Below, piece after piece: positions 23,302 through 31,238 of a stretch of DNA of 32,065 nucleotides. Under the pieces are notes generated by a model. It ran no database searches and was not told the DNA's origin. It worked only from the letters and a program-made list of their open reading frames with translations. Numbering within the stretch: the first letter of the stretch is position 1; the number at the start of each line of letters is the position of its first letter. This stretch comes from Acidobacteriota bacterium. GTDB taxonomy: Bacteria; Acidobacteriota; Terriglobia; Acidiferrales; UBA7541. The position numbers were made by a program, and so were the translations under genes. The DNA is taken from NCBI GenBank assembly GCA_003225295.1, contig QHYZ01000029.1, forward strand, positions 1 through 32,065, read 5' to 3'.

Positions 23302-24384
23302 CTACTGCACTTCACGAGGGCCAATTTGCCGTAAGGCAGCGGCGCTGCGCAGCCGCACGTAACGGCTGGGATCCCGGTGCTGCAACTGTTCGAGAGCGCG
23401 AACCACGCGTTCCACCGACTGAGCCTCTTCCGGACGGTCTGCCTGCACTGCCGTCGTGGCGTCGGCCGCCATCTCTTCCGATTGGCCGTGCTGCAAAGAT
23501 CCGACAAGAACATTGACGGCTTCAACGCGCACGCCCGGATTGGAGTCATGCTCCAGCGCATCGAGCAGGGCCTGTCGTACATCATCATCCGAGGCCGCCT
23601 CGCGGAGCGACTCCAGGGCCTTCATGCGCACGGCGGGATTCTGATCCTTGCGAGCCGCAGCGATCAGCGCCTGGCGCACTTGCTGATCCCGCGAAACCGC
23701 CTTCAGCGCTTCGAGGCAATCCAGGCGGACACCGGCGTCGAAGCGCTCGCCATTTTCAACGACGTAGGTAAGAACACGGCGCATATCGCTGTCCTGGACA
23801 TTGCCGTAGAGAACCAAGGGCTGCTCTGCACTGAGCTGCAGTTGCACATCGGGAGAGCCAGAACTCGAAGAGGGCGGAAAATTGATGCCCCCGACAACCA
23901 TCTTCGAAAGCTGGTCTTCCGTAAGCGGAGGCTTGGCCATGATGTTCATGGCCTGACCGTTGGCGTTGCCATTATTGCTGTTCTGCAGCCACGGAACTAC
24001 CTGCGTTCCAACCAGGATCCCGAAGAGGACCAGGAGCGCGCCGCTCCAGGCGGGGCGCAGCGCCATCCAGCGACGCAGCCAGCCAAAGGGACGCCAGTGT
24101 TCCTGAATCGGCGGCGCGGAAAGATCGTCGAGCGTCTCGGCCAGCTCGCTACGGCATTGCGAGAGCAGGATACCGGAAGAATCGAGTTCATCGGCGGGCT
24201 GCCGACGAGCGACCATGGCTTCCTGAAGATCGTTCTCTTCGGCAAGCTGGGCGGCGCACGCTCGGCAATTCGCCACATGCGCCTCAATCTCTTTGCGTTC
24301 CCTGTCGCTGACCTCGTCGCAGGTGTAGAAAACCAAGAGCGGCGCGATATCTTTGCAGTTCACGCTCTTTTCAAAAGCGCTCAT
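23302..24384 (-). CDS. Membrane anti-sigma factor with C-terminal HEAT repeats
   Basis: 360 residues. The N-terminal zinc-finger anti-sigma domain has H36-x3-C40-x2-C43 (AHVANCRACAAQLAEEND). A single membrane span sits at about 113-130 (WSGALLVLFGILVGTQVV), so the rest is outside the cytoplasm. A disordered Asn/Gly/Ser linker is followed by HEAT-like helical repeats at about 205-360: VRLDCLEALKAVSRDQQVRQALIAAARKDQNPAVRMKALESLREAASDDDVRQALLDALEHDSNPGVRVEAVNVL, and a last one, RDPSRYVRLRSAAALRQIG. The HEAT array is the likely sensor or docking surface, with the zinc finger holding the sigma factor. ATGA overlap with the upstream sigma gene shows translational coupling. Confidence 0.9.
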   Translation of the reverse strand: MSAFEKSVNCKDIAPLLVFYTCDEVSDRERKEIEAHVANCRACAAQLAEENDLQEAMVARRQPADELDSSGILLSQCRSELAETLDDLSAPPIQEHWRPFGWLRRWMALRPAWSGALLVLFGILVGTQVVPWLQNSNNGNANGQAMNIMAKPPLTEDQLSKMVVGGINFPPSSSSGSPDVQLQLSAEQPLVLYGNVQDSDMRRVLTYVVENGERFDAGVRLDCLEALKAVSRDQQVRQALIAAARKDQNPAVRMKALESLREAASDDDVRQALLDALEHDSNPGVRVEAVNVLVGSLQHGQSEEMAADATTAVQADRPEEAQSVERVVRALEQLQHRDPSRYVRLRSAAALRQIGPREVQ

Positions 24385-25058
24385 CGCAGGCCTCCCAATT
24401 CATGGCGGAGTTTGCGCGTTGCGCGGAACAGTGAATTCTTCACGGTTTCCTCGGTCGTGCCGAGCGCGTCACCAATGGCTCGCAGCTTCAGGCCCTGATA
24501 GTGCTTCATCTCGAAAACGATGCGTTCGCGCGGCGAAAGACGCTCCATGGCAGTGGCGATGCGCGCCTTGATTTCCTTGCCGATGAACGTGCGCTCGGGG
24601 TCCAGCGTCGGGCGCTGCTCACGCTGGCGTTCGAAAAAGTCGGTGATGCCCTCCTCGTGAAGGCCGGAATTCAGTTCCGGAGCCTGATCTTCAGGGCGCG
24701 CCTGGCGGCGGCGCAAATGGTCCAAGCAAACGTTGGTGACGATGCGGTAGAGCCAGGTGTAAAAGCTGCACTCGAAGCGGAAACGATGGAGATTGCGGTA
24801 GACCTTTAGGAATGCTTCTTGGTAGACGTCTCGGGCATCCTCGGGGCGCTTCATGAGATTCAAGGCCAGCCGCAGGACGTCCCGATCATAGCGGCGCACC
24901 AGTTCCTCGAAAGCCGCACGGCTGCCGGTTTGCGCTTCCGCAACCAAGACCCGCTCGTCAAGGTGGGGCAAAGAGATCACCGAGGCCAGGGCGGCATCTG
25001 TGCTACCCGAGCGACCGTTGTCATCAGCCAAAGCTAAAGCCCATCTGGGGAGCGGCAT
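24381..25058 (-). CDS. ECF-type RNA polymerase sigma factor (SigE-like)
   Basis: 225 residues with sigma regions 2 and 4. Region 2 runs from AEAQTGSRAAFEELVRRYDRDVLRLALNLMKRPEDARDVYQEAFLKVYRNL to FECSFYTWLYRIVTNVCLDHLRRR. Region 4 is AMERLSPRERIVFEMKHYQGLKLRAIGDALGTTEETVKNSLFRATRKLRHEL. An unconserved 30-residue N-terminus precedes region 2, and a linker rich in Glu/Arg (DFFERQREQRPTLDPERTF) joins the two. It heads the five-gene operon and probably activates it among other targets. The ATG at 25058 has only a weak GAGA upstream. It is most like RpoE-type envelope stress sigma factors. The regulon beyond this operon cannot be read here. Confidence 0.92.
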   Translation of the reverse strand: MPLPRWALALADDNGRSGSTDAALASVISLPHLDERVLVAEAQTGSRAAFEELVRRYDRDVLRLALNLMKRPEDARDVYQEAFLKVYRNLHRFRFECSFYTWLYRIVTNVCLDHLRRRQARPEDQAPELNSGLHEEGITDFFERQREQRPTLDPERTFIGKEIKARIATAMERLSPRERIVFEMKHYQGLKLRAIGDALGTTEETVKNSLFRATRKLRHELGGLR

Positions 25059-25083
25059 ATTTCGCTTTCTCTTCGCGTGCGCT

Positions 25084-25137
25084 GGTGTTGCCGGTTGTAA
25101 AACAACACCTTAGCTCAAATTCCAGCCCCTGGGCTGG
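25084..25137 (-). promoter_or_regulatory. Inverted repeats in the leader of the sigma operon
   Basis: Two perfect dyads lie just upstream of the sigma gene: GGTGTTG (25084-25090) with CAACACC (25103-25109), and CCAGCCC (25122-25128) with GGGCTGG (25131-25137). In RNA both would form hairpins in the 5' leader. No U-run follows, so attenuation is not shown. They may be operators or translation-control hairpins. Confidence 0.4.
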
Positions 25138-25203
25138 ATACCGCACACAACGCGACCACCCAATTTGGACGCACTACTACGCCCATAGGTGAGCACCGCT
25201 TCT

Positions 25204-25223
25204 CACTATAACCCCACTATAAC
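25204..25223. repeat. Direct repeat CACTATAAC x2 (11-base period)
   Basis: CACTATAAC occurs at 25204-25212 and 25215-25223. Read on the minus strand it is GTTATAGTG twice, one helical turn apart, with TATAGT boxes inside. It lies about 150 bases before the sigma start and 80-100 bases from the end of the upstream protease gene. It is a good candidate for a tandem regulator site or promoter of the operon. Confidence 0.45.
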
Positions 25224-25304
25224 AACGGTCCATCTGTGGATTTTGTTTCAGGAATCCATCAGATCGAGGCTCGCCAGGTCATGTTGGAGTGCTCCATGCC
25301 ATCC

Positions 25305-28300
25305 CTAGAGGGGGGAACCGGCGGCTGAAGCGGCACTCTTTCGATCGCCCATGCGCCAGGCCATCAACGGCCAGGCGAAGAACAGAACCACGGCCAGCAG
25401 AACGGCATAACCATTCGCCCGATAGAACGAATCCGGCTGAGCGAGCAGTTCGGCGGCGCCCCCCAGCAAGGATGTGCCGGAAACGATGAGGAAGCAGCCG
25501 AGGATGTTAAAGCGCATGACGTAGCGCACGCCGAGAGCGAGAACGCTGAGCAGAATGACGTGCCTCAGGAATTGTTGCGCAAGGTCGGCGGCGCCCCCCC
25601 AACTTCCGCCCGTGAAAGCCATCGCGCCCAGCAGGAAAAGCAATACGCGAAGCGCAGTTTGTCGAACATGGGCCGCAAGGAAGGACGCGACCGCAGCGAC
25701 TAGACCGGTGTAAAGCAAACTGCGCAACACGGTTCCACCCAGAATGGCACCAAAGGGGAGGATGGCGTCGAAGTCTTGGCCGAAGGAAGCTCCGAGCGTG
25801 CGATGCACCGTCGGCCAGTGTTCCGAAGCAGCCGCGAGCAGATGTTCGAGGCCGAACAACCCCGCGGCCCCTCCCACCCCGATCCACAGCGCGTCGCGAT
25901 AGAAAGCCGCTGGCATGCCGGACCAGCCCGGCAGACGCTCTTCACCCCATGCGCGGCTGCCGAAATACCACGCCATGCCAAAGAGCAGCGCGATTCCGCC
26001 GACGTAGAGAGGAGCGCCGAGCAGGGCGATGATGGCAACCCCGGCATACGTCAACTTGAGTGGATTGCCCGAATCGTAAGCATTCAACGCTCCGGGGAAG
26101 ACATTCCCAAGAGCGAAAACGGCAACATATCCGGCCAGGGCCCAAATCGACCAGAAGGTGATTCTTCTCCACGGAATCGAGCGCGCAAATTGTGACCGCA
26201 GGTTTTTCAAAAACACCATCAGGGCTGTCAGGCCTAGCCCGGCATAAAACAGGAAAGGAATCACAATCGAGACAATGATCCGGGTAAGGCCGCGCTCCTC
26301 TTGTTGGCGCTCCCAGCTTTCCGGGATATTGACGTAGGTCCGATAATTGGTGACCTCGTCTCCCAATACTTTCAACTCCACGCGTGCGTGCGCATGATCC
26401 TGGGAGTTCGCCGCCGGTGCTGGCCGGGAGTCGAGCGATGGGGCTTGCTCCCAGGTCAGGGTGTGATCAATGCGGCGCGGCCGCTTCTTTGATTCGTCTC
26501 CAACTAGAGACCAACCCTGCAGGTCGAGTTTTTTTTCCCGGCGCAGAAACTCTTCCGCGCGGGCCACGGCCTGGTCCTTGTCGAGCGATGCGCCGGGCGC
26601 TTCTTCGGCGAGTTTATGCCACACCGAATGAAGTGACCCGTCGGGCTTCAGAATGACCGCGAATTCTTCCGGTTGGCTGTCACGGAAATAGCGCACGCGC
26701 CAGAGTGCAGCGGGGACTCGTTCGGAGTAGATAGCGTTGACTTCCGCAATGCCGATGCGCTCCCGCAGATATTCGTTGGCATGCGGATCGGCATTGTTGA
26801 CGAACACGACGGCATGGTAGTAGGTATTCGGATCGACGCCGCGCTGGCGCATAACTTGATCGGCGTGCGCCCGAGCCGTTCGCGCGTCGATCGACAGCTT
26901 CAGGTAATCACCAATCGACGGCGGCTTCAGCCGCCATGCCAACGCGCCGCCGGCCAGCAGGCAGACGGCAAGAAAAGCAACCATGCCAGGTGAGAGGGCG
27001 TCGTAGCCGCTTGATTGGACTTCAGAAGTTGCCGCCGCAGGTTCGCTGGTAAGATCGATTTCCGGCGCGGGCGCCGCGCGATTGAGAAGGTCTTCAGCAG
27101 TTTCGAACCCGCCGCGAGTCAAGTAGGAAATACAGGCCAGGGCCAGAGGGGCAAGCGCGGCGGCTCCCACCACCACGCCCGATATCTTGAAATAAAGACT
27201 GTTCGAACGGATCAGCAGCATGCCAACCAGCGAGGCGTCCACGGTGTAGTGCCAAATGAGGGTTGCCAGGATGCCCCAGCGCAACATCACCATCCCGGCA
27301 ACAACGCCGATGATGCCCACCTCAATCCCACGAATGTAACCAGGCTCCTGCGGATAGGCGCTGTGCAGAAAACTCCAGGAAAACGCCGGCAAGATGACCG
27401 CCAGGACTCGGGACTTGGTCACCCGCTCCACAAAGGGGATGGCAAAAAGGCGGAAGAGAAATTCCTCGCTGGTGGAGGCCATGAGACCGATGGCCACGCC
27501 CGCGATCCAGGGAAACGTCGTGTTCACCGCATCGGAGTAGTTCAGATCCTGGGGTGCCCAAACTCCAAAGCGGCTGCCCACCAGGTAGAAGGCGACAATG
27601 AAGCCGATGTGACCCGCTGCCAAGGCCAGCCCGACAACGGCTGACGAGAAGAATTCTCTCGAACGAAGCCCACGCATGGTGAAAGCCTTGGAAAGCTGCA
27701 TCCGATTCGGCTGGTAGGAGCGATAGAGCGGCTCCCCGCCAGGGAGCACCAGGGTCACCATTAACGCCGTACCGAGGGCGGAAAGGAGAGCTATCCCCAG
27801 CCGAAGCACGACGAAACTGGCATAGGAATCGTGCGTATCGTAACCGGCGCGCTCGAATTGCCACTGATTCAGCTCCATGAGGAAAAAGAGCGCCGCGACG
27901 ATCATGCCCAACTTGATGGCCCCACTCCAACTTGTTTGCCCGTGCTTTGTGAGCGTGATGCCCACCCACAGCGCGCTGCCGAGCAACACAACGTACGGAA
28001 TGATGGCGATCTGGTTGTAAAAAAGATTCGAAGAGCGCAGTTGCTGGTAGCTGCGCCGCCACGCTTCGGGAACGTGCAGGAACTCTTCGCTGCCACCGAT
28101 TCGTTCGCCTTGGACAGTGACCTGCAGACGGTAGGGCGCGTCTTTCGCGCGGAAGCCGTGCTTTTCCCATGTAAAATCCCAATCCAGACGGTTCGGCCGC
28201 TTGTTCGAATTGGCTTCTTCCGGGAGAACGTCCCAGGCGTTCAAATGGAGTCCGAGTTTCGTGCTGAGATAGTCTTGCGCTGCGGATTGGGCGGCGGCGC

Positions 28301-28763
28301 GGTCGAGCGATGCCCCGGCGCGCGATTCCTCGATATGGTGATCGTAGCCGACGATTTGTCCCGCCGGGCTCACGCGAACGCGGAATTCTTCTTCCTGTTG
28401 CGGCTTGAAGAAACGCACGTCCCAGAACCAGATATTCAGCTCGCTGGACATGAGTTTGTTGGCCTGCTGTAATCCGAGCTGGCGCTCGAGATAGACCTTG
28501 GCGTTGTCGTCCACCGCGAAGACAATTGTCGATTGGTAGCCGCTGACGTCTTCACGAAGTCCGCTGACGAATTTCTGTGCGCGCGCCAGCGCTTCCTCGC
28601 GGGAGACCTGAAAATTAACGGAGGCTTCGGGGAAAGCGCGGAAAAAATACTTGTAGGCGAACAGCGCGCCCAGGATTCCCACCACCACCCAGAGGAGTAG
28701 TGTGCGCTTGTCGGAACCTGTTAGACGGTCTCCCGCCACGTGAAGCCTCCCCGTTTGGGACAT
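25305..28763 (-). CDS. Large CPBP-family intramembrane protease homologue with duplicated ectodomain
   Basis: 1152 residues, several times the usual 200-300 of the CPBP (Abi/Rce1-like) family. After one membrane span (about 21-40) come an extracytoplasmic module A (about 50-245), a membrane block (about 250-545) and a linker. A further span (about 593-611), module B (about 622-825) and a second membrane block (about 828-1140) follow. The first membrane block carries the CPBP catalytic set: EEFLFR with E433 and E434, H467 in FSWSFLHSAY, and H505 in LIWHYTVDA. Modules A and B resemble each other: KRPNRLDWDFTWEK/KRPRRIDHTLTWEQ and VPEAWRR/IPESWER. The second membrane block lacks the EExxxR set. 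The start ATG has GAGGG five bases upstream. Confidence 0.85.
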   Translation of the reverse strand: MSQTGRLHVAGDRLTGSDKRTLLLWVVVGILGALFAYKYFFRAFPEASVNFQVSREEALARAQKFVSGLREDVSGYQSTIVFAVDDNAKVYLERQLGLQQANKLMSSELNIWFWDVRFFKPQQEEEFRVRVSPAGQIVGYDHHIEESRAGASLDRAAAQSAAQDYLSTKLGLHLNAWDVLPEEANSNKRPNRLDWDFTWEKHGFRAKDAPYRLQVTVQGERIGGSEEFLHVPEAWRRSYQQLRSSNLFYNQIAIIPYVVLLGSALWVGITLTKHGQTSWSGAIKLGMIVAALFFLMELNQWQFERAGYDTHDSYASFVVLRLGIALLSALGTALMVTLVLPGGEPLYRSYQPNRMQLSKAFTMRGLRSREFFSSAVVGLALAAGHIGFIVAFYLVGSRFGVWAPQDLNYSDAVNTTFPWIAGVAIGLMASTSEEFLFRLFAIPFVERVTKSRVLAVILPAFSWSFLHSAYPQEPGYIRGIEVGIIGVVAGMVMLRWGILATLIWHYTVDASLVGMLLIRSNSLYFKISGVVVGAAALAPLALACISYLTRGGFETAEDLLNRAAPAPEIDLTSEPAAATSEVQSSGYDALSPGMVAFLAVCLLAGGALAWRLKPPSIGDYLKLSIDARTARAHADQVMRQRGVDPNTYYHAVVFVNNADPHANEYLRERIGIAEVNAIYSERVPAALWRVRYFRDSQPEEFAVILKPDGSLHSVWHKLAEEAPGASLDKDQAVARAEEFLRREKKLDLQGWSLVGDESKKRPRRIDHTLTWEQAPSLDSRPAPAANSQDHAHARVELKVLGDEVTNYRTYVNIPESWERQQEERGLTRIIVSIVIPFLFYAGLGLTALMVFLKNLRSQFARSIPWRRITFWSIWALAGYVAVFALGNVFPGALNAYDSGNPLKLTYAGVAIIALLGAPLYVGGIALLFGMAWYFGSRAWGEERLPGWSGMPAAFYRDALWIGVGGAAGLFGLEHLLAAASEHWPTVHRTLGASFGQDFDAILPFGAILGGTVLRSLLYTGLVAAVASFLAAHVRQTALRVLLFLLGAMAFTGGSWGGAADLAQQFLRHVILLSVLALGVRYVMRFNILGCFLIVSGTSLLGGAAELLAQPDSFYRANGYAVLLAVVLFFAWPLMAWRMGDRKSAASAAGSPL

Positions 28764-28819
28764 GCAACCCTCACTCTATCGATACGACTGGCAGACAAGC
28801 AAGTTTCGCTGCTGCCGCT

Positions 28820-28836
28820 CGGCCGCTTTGCGGCCG
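28820..28836. repeat. 7-bp hairpin CGGCCGC-ttt-GCGGCCG
   Basis: A perfect inverted repeat with a three-base loop in the gap between the CPBP gene and recG. It has the same short stem and three-base loop design as the two hairpins before recG, but its sequence differs. Confidence 0.45.
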
Positions 28837-28861
28837 CATCTAAAAATGTTTGCGGCGGGAA

Positions 28862-28870
28862 TGATATAAG
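28862..28870 (+). promoter_or_regulatory. Extended -10 promoter for recG
   Basis: TGA-TATAAG at 28862-28870 matches the extended -10 consensus (TGn-TATAAT) in all but the last base. No clear -35 box is present, as is common with extended -10 elements. Transcription would start near 28877, giving a roughly 57-base leader made almost entirely of the two tandem hairpins. Confidence 0.55.
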
Positions 28871-28881
28871 GAGAATGCGTC

Positions 28882-28935
28882 GACCGTCGTACGGTCGCAC
28901 TTGCCATTGACCGCTTGGCGGTCGCCTTTGCCAAT
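28882..28935 (+). repeat. Tandem 27-base hairpin repeat in the recG leader
   Basis: Two units (28882-28908 and 28909-28935) match at 19 of 27 bases. Each begins with a perfect 6-3-6 hairpin: GACCGT-cgt-ACGGTC and GACCGC-ttg-GCGGTC. The closing loop pair changes T:A to C:G, which keeps pairing. Each is followed by a related GC(A/C)(C/T)TTGCCA(T/A)T tail. The second unit runs into the recG ATG at 28934. Confidence 0.6.
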
Positions 28936-31051
28936 GACCACGAACCTTGGCACAGCAGTACGCATGATCAAAGGCGTTGGCCCGCAGCGCGCCGAACTGC
29001 TCGCGCAGCGCGGGATCTACACGCTTGAGGACTTGCTCGGGTACCTCCCGTTCCGTTACGAAAACCGCATCCATTTCTCCAAGGTGAAAGACATTCAACC
29101 GAACGGCACGTACACCATTCGTGCACGGGTGATGAGCGGCCAGGCGGTGCGCAGTATGCGCGGCCGCGACGCCATTTATCACCTGCTGGTGCAGGACGAC
29201 GCGGGCGGTTCGCTGCCTTGCAAGTTTTTTCACGGTGGATACCTTGAAGGGCGCTTGAAGCCCGGGCAACTGCTCATTCTTCATGGCAAGGCGGAGGTCG
29301 ATAAGCTGAGACCCGCACGGCTGGAGATGATCAATCCCCAAATCGAAGTGCTGAGCGGCGAGGAAATAGATTCCACCGAGGTCGGCAGGATCGTACCGAT
29401 CTACGAAGCGATTGGCACGTTTGGCTCCCGGCAAATTCGCCGCGCGATGTACGCCGCCGTGCAGCTCATCGATCAGACGATGCCGGATGTCTTGCCGGAG
29501 GGATTGCGAGCTCGGCTGGGCTATCCCTCGCGTGGCGAAGCTCTGATTCACACGCACTTCCCGGAACCCAGCGAATCCCTCGAGGCCTTGAACACGTTTC
29601 GTTCACCTTCCCAGCAGCGGCTCATCTTCGAGGAATTTTTCTTGTATCAGCTCAGCCTGGCACTGGACCGCAAGGCCACTCGCAAGGAGAACGCCATGGC
29701 CTTCCGCGTGCGGGAAGACGCCGTGCGCGAAGCGCTCAAGCGCATCCTGCCGTTCAAGCCCACGGCGGCGCAGAAGCGGGTTCTCGCCGAAATCGCCGCG
29801 GACTTGGAAAAGACCGCTCCGATGAACCGGCTCCTGCAAGGTGACGTCGGCAGTGGCAAGACGATCATTGCGCTCCAGGCCGTCGTGATCGCCATGGAAA
29901 ACGGTGCGCAAGCGGCGCTGATGGCCCCAACGGAAATTCTCGCGGTGCAACATTTTCTTTCCGCGCGCCGCCTTCTCGCCAAAGCCGGCTATCGCGTCGA
30001 GTTGCTCATCAGCGGCCTGAAAGGCGCAGAGAAAACCGTTGCCCTCAAACGCATTCGCTCCGGCGAAGCGCAATTTGTCATCGGCACGCACGCGCTGATT
30101 GAAGACAGCGTCGAATTCACCCGCCTGGGCTTCGTCGCCATTGACGAGCAGCACCGCTTCGGCGTTCTGCAGCGCAAGCGGCTGATGGATAAAGCAGCGG
30201 CGCAGGGTCACGCCCCGCATGTCCTCGTCCTGACTGCTACGCCCATCCCGCGCACCCTGTCGCTCACCCTGTATGGCGACCTCGACGTTTCCGTCCTCGA
30301 CGAGCTCCCGCCCGGCCGCACGCCCATCGCCACGCGCATGACCACCGAACAGCATCTCGCCGGCGTCTGGGAATTTCTCCGCCGCGAAGTCACCGCCGGC
30401 CATCAGGGCTACGTCGTTTATCCGGTCATCGAAGAATCGAAGCTCGAGCTAAAAGCCGCCATGGAAGAATACGAGCGCCTGTCACGCGAAGTTTTTCCGA
30501 AGCTCAAGCTGGGCCTGCTGCACGGCCGCCTCTCCAGCGAAGAAAAAGAAGAAGTCATGCAGCGCTTCCGCAAAAACGAAGCGCAAATCCTCGTTGCCAC
30601 AACTGTCGTGGAAGTCGGCGTCGACGTTCCGAACGCCACCGTGATGGTCATCGAACACGCCGAGCGCTTTGGACTATCTCAGCTCCACCAGCTTCGCGGG
30701 CGCATCGGCCGCGGCGCGCAGAAATCACACTGCATCCTCGTCGCACCGGCACGCATGACCGACGAAGCCCGCGCCCGCCTCGCGACCATGGTCCGCACCT
30801 CCAACGGTTTCGAAATCGCCGAAACTGATTTGCAACTTCGCGGTCCGGGCGAATTCTTCGGCACCCGCCAGTCCGGCGACCTGGGCTTCCACATCGCCAA
30901 TCCCCTGCGCGATCGCGAATTCCTCGAACTGGCCCGCCGCGAAGCCTTCGTCCTGGCCGACGATGCCGGCCAGCAAGAGACGCTGCAGCGCCTCCTGCGC
31001 ATGCTCCCCCCCGAATGGCAGCGCCGCTATCATCTCGCCCACATCGGTTGA
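28934..31051 (+). CDS. recG: ATP-dependent DNA helicase RecG
   Basis: A 705-residue helicase that reverses stalled replication forks and branch-migrates Holliday junctions. The N-terminal wedge region includes IKGVGPQRAELLAQRGIYTLEDLLGYLPFRYENR and an OB fold (about 60-170). Helicase motifs follow: Walker A LLQGDVGSGKTIIALQA, TATPIPRTLSLTLYGDLDVSVLDELPPGRTPI, the DEQH box VAIDEQHRFGVLQR, LLHGRLSSEEKEEVM, and the C-terminal FGLSQLHQLRGRIGRGAQKSHC with the TRG motif region LQLRGPGEFFGTRQSG. ATG 28934 is chosen over TTG 28901, whose 11 extra residues come from the repeat. No ribosome site is evident before 28934, so initiation may depend on the leader hairpins or use ATG 28964. It is divergent from the CPBP gene. 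Confidence 0.94.
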   Translation: MTTNLGTAVRMIKGVGPQRAELLAQRGIYTLEDLLGYLPFRYENRIHFSKVKDIQPNGTYTIRARVMSGQAVRSMRGRDAIYHLLVQDDAGGSLPCKFFHGGYLEGRLKPGQLLILHGKAEVDKLRPARLEMINPQIEVLSGEEIDSTEVGRIVPIYEAIGTFGSRQIRRAMYAAVQLIDQTMPDVLPEGLRARLGYPSRGEALIHTHFPEPSESLEALNTFRSPSQQRLIFEEFFLYQLSLALDRKATRKENAMAFRVREDAVREALKRILPFKPTAAQKRVLAEIAADLEKTAPMNRLLQGDVGSGKTIIALQAVVIAMENGAQAALMAPTEILAVQHFLSARRLLAKAGYRVELLISGLKGAEKTVALKRIRSGEAQFVIGTHALIEDSVEFTRLGFVAIDEQHRFGVLQRKRLMDKAAAQGHAPHVLVLTATPIPRTLSLTLYGDLDVSVLDELPPGRTPIATRMTTEQHLAGVWEFLRREVTAGHQGYVVYPVIEESKLELKAAMEEYERLSREVFPKLKLGLLHGRLSSEEKEEVMQRFRKNEAQILVATTVVEVGVDVPNATVMVIEHAERFGLSQLHQLRGRIGRGAQKSHCILVAPARMTDEARARLATMVRTSNGFEIAETDLQLRGPGEFFGTRQSGDLGFHIANPLRDREFLELARREAFVLADDAGQQETLQRLLRMLPPEWQRRYHLAHIG

Positions 31052-31238
31052 GGAAGCACTCCTGGATGGGGCTCCACCGGGTAATTACGTGAGGGAGGGT
31101 GACGTGGGGCCAACGGGCTGTAGGTCGCGACGTTGGCAACCCCGACTGCCATGGGTTTCTTTTTGTCGTGGACTCACACGGGCGGAAGTCCTCACGGTGG
31201 GACTCCGCCCCGGACTCGGGCTAATCAGTCGAGACGAA

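Noticed and set aside
28875-28910. An 11-codon upstream ORF in the recG leader
   Set aside because: AAGGAG is only one base from its ATG, and the predicted transcript start (about 28877) lies at or after the ATG.
29603-30403. 266-codon minus-strand frame opposite recG
   Set aside because: It covers the RecG helicase motifs on the opposite strand, so it is a shadow.
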